From: Torymus aiolomorphi
Lineage: Eukaryota; Arthropoda; Insecta; Hymenoptera; Torymidae
Length of the DNA stretch: 64,000 bases
Assembly: GCA_036365515.1 (NCBI GenBank)
Contig: CM070874.1
Coordinates: forward strand, 165,372,297-165,436,296
Reading direction: 5' to 3'
The notes beneath the pieces were generated by a model, which saw only the letters and a list, made by a program, of their open reading frames with translations, had not been told where the DNA came from and did no database searches. Shown piece after piece: positions 59,201-64,000 of this stretch. Positions within the stretch are counted from its first letter, which is position 1, and every line of letters begins with the position of its first letter. Made by a program: the position numbers and the translations under genes.

Positions 59201-59444
59201 AGAAAGGCCATACACGGGCCCGTATAAAGTATTAAAGCGTCCGTCCGATCGCGTCTTTGACATCGAAATTAACGGAGCCTCACGTAGTGTATCTGTGGAA
59301 CTCCTAAAACCCGCTCGCGATGATCTCCCTGAAGTACCTGCCGGTGGTCCTTCGAATGGCAATCAGCCAACCTCCGTTGATAATCCAGTATTAAAGACTT
59401 GCGCCAGGAAGAAAGTATCCTTTGCTCCTGCGTCTAAGGCGTAA
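56270..59444 (+). pseudogene. Gypsy element 2: protease, RT, RNase H, integrase
   Basis: A second, distinct gypsy pol joined to the BEL fragment. Protease (56441-56920): RISGKSFLIDTSENISLVP, where D-T-G is D-T-S, with IIGADLLSHYGLLVDL. RT: AGICRPSSSPWASPLHM, CGDYRRLNAATVPDKYP, LDLHKAFNHIPV, FGLRNASQTFQR and an intact YIDDILIASSS (about 57378-57410). RNase H: SDSGMGAALEQ, YHRELTAIYEA and LTDHKPLIYAF. Integrase: CKNCLDCQQSK, core D (YIDLVGPLP), D (ITSDQGSQFES), a small deletion, E (NGLIERWHRTFK). GPY/F: RPYTGPYKVLKR near 59205. At least six frame changes (about 56900, 57190, 57800, 58430, 58835, 59070). Gag and the 5' LTR are missing. Different family from gypsy 1. Confidence 0.9.
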
Positions 59445-59538
59445 CACAACTGTGATTTACTTAGTTGCAAGTGCTACCGAGCACAAGGAAACTTATAATT
59501 TATTTATCTTTATGTATTGCGTTGTCACTCGGGGGGAG

Positions 59539-59788
59539 TGTGTAGGGACTGCGATCTTTCCCCTCACTCTAACCGCGATAGTGGGGTAAGCTGTCATGTT
59601 CAGTTCGGTGAGAAGCGGCCTGCGCGCCGCAGTCGTTGCCCGAGTCCACGAGCGTGCGGACGTGTGTCCGCTGTATCCTCCTTTTTACTAATAAATCTCC
59701 TCGTTACTATTGACTCCTCGACTCTTCGTTTCTCTCTCTCCCTTTCCATTACTGGAACGTGTGGAGACGTGGGTGTCATATCCCCACA
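59539..59788 (+). repeat. Gypsy 2 3' LTR with polypurine tract
   Basis: GGGGGGAG (59531-59538) precedes TGTGTAGGGACTGCGATC. The LTR ends ATATCCCCACA at 59788, about 250 bp. Contains CTAATAAATCTCC, a polyadenylation-like signal. No 5' partner in the window. 59445-59530 is the short 3' untranslated stretch. Confidence 0.75.
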
Positions 59789-59912
59789 CAGATGCTTACT
59801 GGTTTCATATCTTTATGCTAGTATATACTACAGATCCGATTCTTCAAATAGACTGCATATGCAAGTATCCATTGCGAATATAATTCTGTCTTTCACATAA
59901 ATAAAAATGGAA

Positions 59913-60710
59913 GTAGATATTGTGCATATCCGACATTGCTTACTTTACGAATTCTATCAAGGTAAACTGCCGCTGAAGCTCATAAATCGATCGGTGCTAC
60001 TTATGGAGAAAAAGTTATTGATGAGAGTACATGTCATAGGTGGTTTCGAACATTTAAAGAAGGAGATTTTGACTTGAAAACAAAGAGAAGGCAAGACAAA
60101 AAAGAAGAGCTTTCTGTGGAAATTAGTGACTGGTGATGAAAAGTGGATCTATTACAAGAATCCTAAATCTAATCAAAAACATTGGGTAGATCCAGGACAG
60201 CCCACAACATCCACACCAAAACGCAACGTCTTTAGAAAAAAGTTTCTGCTCTGTATTTGGTGGGATGAATGGGGCGTGCTATATTACGAGCTTCTTAAAT
60301 CCGAAGAAACTGTTACTAGTGAACGATACTATTCTCAATTAAACCGTTTAGCGGAAAAGATCCAAGAAAAGGGGCCGTATTCTTGGCATGAGCGAAGACC
60401 AGTAATTTTGCAGCATGATAACGTTAGACCATACACAAGTTCCATTGTTCCTCAAACCATAGAAGAATTACAATGGGAAATTTTACCGTATCAGGCGTAT
60501 TCTCCTGACATTGCACCAAGCGATTACTACCTTTTTCGCTCATTACAAAACAACTTAGCACAGCAGCATTTTCAGAATAAAGATGAAGTACGAAAAATGG
60601 TTGATGATTTCATAAAATCAAAAGATGAAGCCTTTTTTCGACACGGAATACATCAGCTACCTACGTGTTGGCAAAGGGTAGTAGAAACCGACGATGCCTA
60701 TATTGATTAA
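59913..60710 (+). pseudogene. mariner transposase, internally deleted
   Basis: ATG 59913 begins the N-terminal HTH half (IRHCLLYEFYQG), then a frameshift (AAEAHKSIGATYGEKVIDES, CHRWFRTFKEGDFDLK). Near 60100 the text jumps to the catalytic half, skipping roughly 100 residues of linker. The catalytic part (60126-60710) is open: TGDEKWIYYKNPKSNQKHWV (first Asp), VILQHDNVRPYTSS (second Asp), YSPDIAPSDYYLF (third Asp; D34D signature). It ends QRVVETDDAYID. This is the mariner family of Tc1/mariner. Terminal inverted repeats were not clearly identified; the 3' end probably lies near 60795. Confidence 0.9.
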
Positions 60711-60841
60711 ATTTTGTGTTTTGTTTGATTTTTTTAAATAAAAAGAAAGTTGCTGAAAACGGGTAGAATTTATTTGTGCCCTTAATATTAATCGGAAAAA
60801 TTAGGGGATGCGAATATCTTCAGTCAAAGAAGATATAAAAA

Positions 60842-61081
60842 TCAAAGATTTTGGCCTGTATCCCATTAAAAAATATCAAATGGTTCACCCTGTATGTTAC
60901 GTAGGATATAATTTCAAAATCTCAATATTTTTGGATCAAATGGGTGTTTACAGACCTCTGGTAGGGCCTATTTTAAAAAATAAACTATATTAGTATAATA
61001 TATATAAAAAAATTATTACGGATCAAAATTTATATTTTCAAGGTGAATAAAAAAAAATTTTTAACTGTAGTACCCCCTTAA
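60842..61081 (+). repeat. Repeat B copy 2, ending in TTAA
   Basis: 60842-61013 matches 22341-22512. Here the sequence continues to CAAGGTGAATAAAA...AACTGTAGTACCCCC and TTAA at 61078-61081, resembling the right end of a TTAA-targeting MITE. A left TTAA end was not located. Confidence 0.65.
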
Positions 61082-62160
61082 GTGATCTCCTTTAAGTGTT
61101 GAATAGCAATTCCATCATTTATAGAGAATAAGAAAATCTGATCATATGGATATCTAGCATTCAAAAATGTTCTAATATCATGGGACTGGATACTTGGACC
61201 TGTTTCATTAGAATCCTTGGAGTCAGAGAGAGGAGCCTGATAGTGGCAGAGCGCACGAAAAATTACGAGTTGGTGCTCCTGGTAGTGGTGTGCAGCACGT
61301 ACTCTTCAAAATCATTGAATTCATCTATATGTCATGAATCATTCTATATGTAGAATGATTTTCCATGATTTCAAGTCAGTAGTCGTGACATTATACTTCT
61401 TAATAAATTCCTTTGAAAGAATACGTAACTGATGTATAATACGGCAGAAAATTTGAGAAAATTTATTTTTCACTTTCAGACATCGATATTTATTTAGCAT
61501 AAGCATTAGCGAATGTTCAGTCAAAGTACAAAATTAATTTTTTTTTTGTTTTTCTCACATAGATATTATAGGATTATGTACCATTATAACTTATATTCCA
61601 ATAATCTAGGCTCTAGCTACTAAAGTTTGAAAGAAAAAAAAAGTAAGAATACTAAAGAAAGCTCCAACGTCAGTCAGACTATCGCTCAAAACATGAATAA
61701 GAAGCAATGTTTAATAGAGCTTTCATATTTGGCATGAAGTATAAAATAACCTATTACTGCATAATATATGTGCAAAGAAAATTAGAAAAATTTATTGTAT
61801 TTTGACTTTAAGACATATTGAACCTCTTAAGTAGATTTCAACAGTTCAAAGTCCAAATTCCAAAATAAATTTTTCTGAGTTTCTTCACATAGATATTATA
61901 AAATTATACCATTATATCGCATAATACTTTAAATATTAAAGCTCTAACTACTATACGATAGAAGAAAAAGGATACAATAATTTTAAAAAGCCACACCACC
62001 AGTCAGCGAACAACTAAATATATGAAAAAAAAATGATTAATTGGTTTCTGGTTGAATTATGATTGCTATAGAGCTTTGATATTTGACATGGTATAAGTAT
62101 GAAATAATCTATAATTGTATAAGGTATGTAAAAAAAAATTATTTTGTATTTTGATTTTGA
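61082..62160. repeat. Degenerate ~335-bp tandem repeat
   Basis: The phrase CACATAGATATTATA occurs at 61556 and 61886, and GTATTTTGA(C/T)TTT at about 61797 and 62145, so roughly two units are present, with further weak similarity. AT-rich, no gene. 61082-61500 is unassigned; the 61-residue minus frame at 61339-61524 has no domain. Confidence 0.55.
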
Positions 62161-62203
62161 AACACATGATGAATTTTAAAAATTATACAATGCGTTCCGA
62201 CTA

Positions 62204-62457
62204 TCAAAATCATCCTCCGATGGATGATTTCTTTGATTACCTCATTTTAACTTAGACTTTAATCAGTTTTTCTAAACTGCAACTTAATAACTTAATCCCA
62301 CATAACAAGTAAAACTTTAGATGAATGCTAAAAACTGAGTCACTATTTTCTTAGAAAATCCTTTTTCAAAAATTTGTTGATAATTATATCATCTTGACTG
62401 TATATTCATTTTTATTAGTTATTCCAAGAAATCATCCCTCGGAAGGTATGATTTTGA
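62204..62457. repeat. Small MITE with inverted ends
   Basis: TCAAAATCATCCTCCGATGG at 62204 is mirrored by GGTATGATTTTGA ending 62457; arms of about 32 bp (62204-62235 and 62424-62457) enclose ~190 bp of AT-rich DNA. No target duplication could be decided. Confidence 0.6.
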
Positions 62458-62549
62458 CATTTGTTACACATACGTTATCTTATCACATAGGAATAATATA
62501 AATCTGGATAATATATAGACAGAAGTATAACTAGGACAGTTCTGCGACC

Positions 62550-63110
62550 CCCCCGCCACTAGCTCACCAGCCGACCTGTGCAGCATTCTGATAGTTTGAG
62601 GCGGGCGGGTGAGGCCCCGCCCACTTTCGAGAAGCTTCTACCATTCCATTTCCAATAACGTCATCTAATACAAATTGTCCGTATTTTATTGTCACATTTT
62701 TGCATGACGGTTAAATTTTTATTTACTAGCGACCCCCGGCGCGTGGGGCGGCTATGAGCATATTACCGAGGCGGTTAGCTGATTTCCGCGGTCATTAGCA
62801 TACACCGCCCCGTGAGTAAGTATATTTACGCGATCGGACGGGCGACGAGCGCGTGCGCGAAGATCAGCATATTACCGCAGTAGTTAGTTGATTTCCGCGG
62901 TCATTAGCTATACCGCCCCGCGTGCAAGTATATTTACCGCGTTGTTCAGCTGACTTTCCCGGGCATTAACCTACCGTCGCTGGTAAGATATTTACCGCGC
63001 TGATCAGCTAATCACTAAAGCGCGCTCATCACGTGATGACGCATGCGCACCGGTCGCGTGAACAAGCTTATGCACCGCACATTATAAGGGAATACTTCCC
63101 GCTAGCAATT
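62550..63110. repeat. GC-rich block with 109-bp tandem units
   Basis: AGCATATTACCG followed by GTTAG(C/T)TGATTTCCGCGGTC occurs at about 62757 and 62866 (109 bp apart); a shorter third unit begins near 62940 (TTCAGCTGACTTTCCCGGGC). Another GC-rich piece (GGCGGGCGGGTGAGGCC) lies at 62600. It sits just downstream, in coding sense, of the minus-strand relic at 63283-64000 and could be a terminal or regulatory region of that element; this is unproven. Confidence 0.5.
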
Positions 63111-63282
63111 TTATTCAATGATTTCGAAATGTCTATGGGTAAAAGAAATTAAAACAGTAGCATATGATATTCATGAAGTTTATTAAACATAAGTTTTACA
63201 AGTGTTGTCTAAGTTTTCATATTATATTAGCATTACAGTGTACATTGAATACAATCTCTTCTTAAAGGTGGCATCAAAATCT

Positions 63283-64000
63283 CTAGACTAATTTCTTAAT
63301 ATCCCCACTTATGGAATTATATTCGCTAATACGGTCATGTAAAATCAAGCAGTAGGCTGATGTCTTTGCTAGATAATTTTCTTTAGCTTCAAATTTAAGA
63401 CGAACAACAACTGGAGCCTGCTTCAGCGACTCGTTCTGTTTTGTGCAGCCGACGACAACTAAAGGAGCATTCTATATATAGTCCCCTTTCTTGAACATAG
63501 GTTCAATTTCTTTTACGTAATACACATTTTGAAAGTTAATATACATTTCGTATAATAGAGCATATTGATTTGGATAAATATTTAGATTGAGATTTCCGTA
63601 AGGATAGTATTGAGAATTGAGATATAGTTTTACATTACTTATTTTGCAATGGTCGAAATGACTAGCGTTAGCTCCATTTTATCCTTTACGATTGATCTGA
63701 AAGCCGAAACTAACGAATCGTGCTTTTTCTAATTGATTCGATGTCTTAACTGTTCTAAGATGCTGCTATGTGGTTGGAAGTAATGGGTACTCGTACAGCT
63801 CCCAACTACGGAAACTCATAGCAGTGGGAGTTTCCTTCTGTAGGTAATGAAGGAGACGTATTTTGTGGCATTAACCATTCAATTTTCACAAGGTTAATTT
63901 TGAACTGTTCTGCTTCCGTCTGCACAATAGAATTTATATCAGTTTTAGATCTTGTAAGATCAAGCTCATGTTTGCAATTCACTATAATTTTACGATAGTC
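63283..64000 (-). pseudogene. Decayed gene of an uncharacterised, possibly capsid-like arthropod family (runs off window)
   Basis: The minus-strand frame ends at TAG 63285-63283. From the C-terminus back: SAYCLILHDRISEYNS, APVVVRLKFEAKENY, APLVVVGCTKQNESLK, LLYEMYINFQNVYY, VKLYLNSQYYPYGN, KTSNQLEKARFVSFGFQ and FRSWELYEYP. In-frame stops lie at 63472, 63679 and 63766, and a frameshift lies near 63820, beyond which the reading continues in another frame to the window edge (EQFKINLVKIEWLMP). About 235 residues are visible. From memory, unverified, these blocks match a protein family common in insect and cnidarian genomes, often several per genome, that looks virus-derived and beta-rich. Capsid identity is a guess. 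It is clearly non-functional here. Confidence 0.5.

Overview
The window is AT-rich eukaryotic DNA made almost entirely of old, nested transposable elements. The mix (R1-like LINE, mariner, Helitron, BEL/Pao, copia and gypsy elements, GT-AG introns) points to an insect, and I favour Hymenoptera without being able to prove it. Only one host-gene piece was recognised: a 136-bp exon of an Nckx30C/SLC24-type Na+/Ca2+,K+ exchanger at 9048-9183 (+). The window is therefore probably mostly intron or flank of that gene. No bacterial gene, rRNA, tRNA or CRISPR array was seen.

Layout, left third: a 5.26-kb DNA transposon with ~0.75-kb inverted repeats and a pogo/DDE_1-like transposase (1-5260); a chain of long hairpins (5566-6116); an R1-like LINE relic (6740-8009); the exchanger exon; a second hairpin chain (10112-11165); decayed tandem repeats; then a gypsy retrotransposon (LTR 15156-16240, leader with six NRF-1/Ewg-type palindromes, broken gag-pol to 20683, an extra ORF 20906-21979, 3' LTR fragment to ~22338).

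Middle: two clusters (23577-25071 and 33228-36126) of short elements lying between (TA)n arrays. They share a ~35-bp core, while their short internal iterated motifs differ from member to member. Between the clusters are a 3.4-kb inverted-repeat DNA transposon with an unassigned transposase (25157-28592) and a minus-strand Helitron (28881-33130). A solo LTR of the gypsy family sits inside the second cluster. A 14-bp minisatellite follows (37853-39262), then a TTAA-flanked element (39663-45969) that was itself hit by a copia element with an exact 5-bp target duplication (39815-44056).

Right third: a non-autonomous Helitron end (46889); a 1.4-kb LTR of a minus-strand element (46897-48310) beside decayed minus-strand coding DNA, including an ORF of a family I have seen only as an uncharacterised arthropod mobile or virus-like ORF (50657); a BEL/Pao element (about 50917-56270) that switches abruptly into a different gypsy pol (56270-59444, 3' LTR 59539-59788); a mariner relic (59913-60710); MITEs; and, running off the right edge on the minus strand, a decayed gene resembling uncharacterised, possibly capsid-like proteins common in arthropod genomes (63283-64000).

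Nearly every coding region is broken by stops, frameshifts or lost catalytic residues, so these should be read as fossils. The parts that stand out as not plainly textbook are the constant-core/variable-iteron elements in TA islands, the hairpin chains, the NRF-1-like array in a gypsy leader, the ORF after the gypsy integrase, and the two virus-like minus-strand relics.
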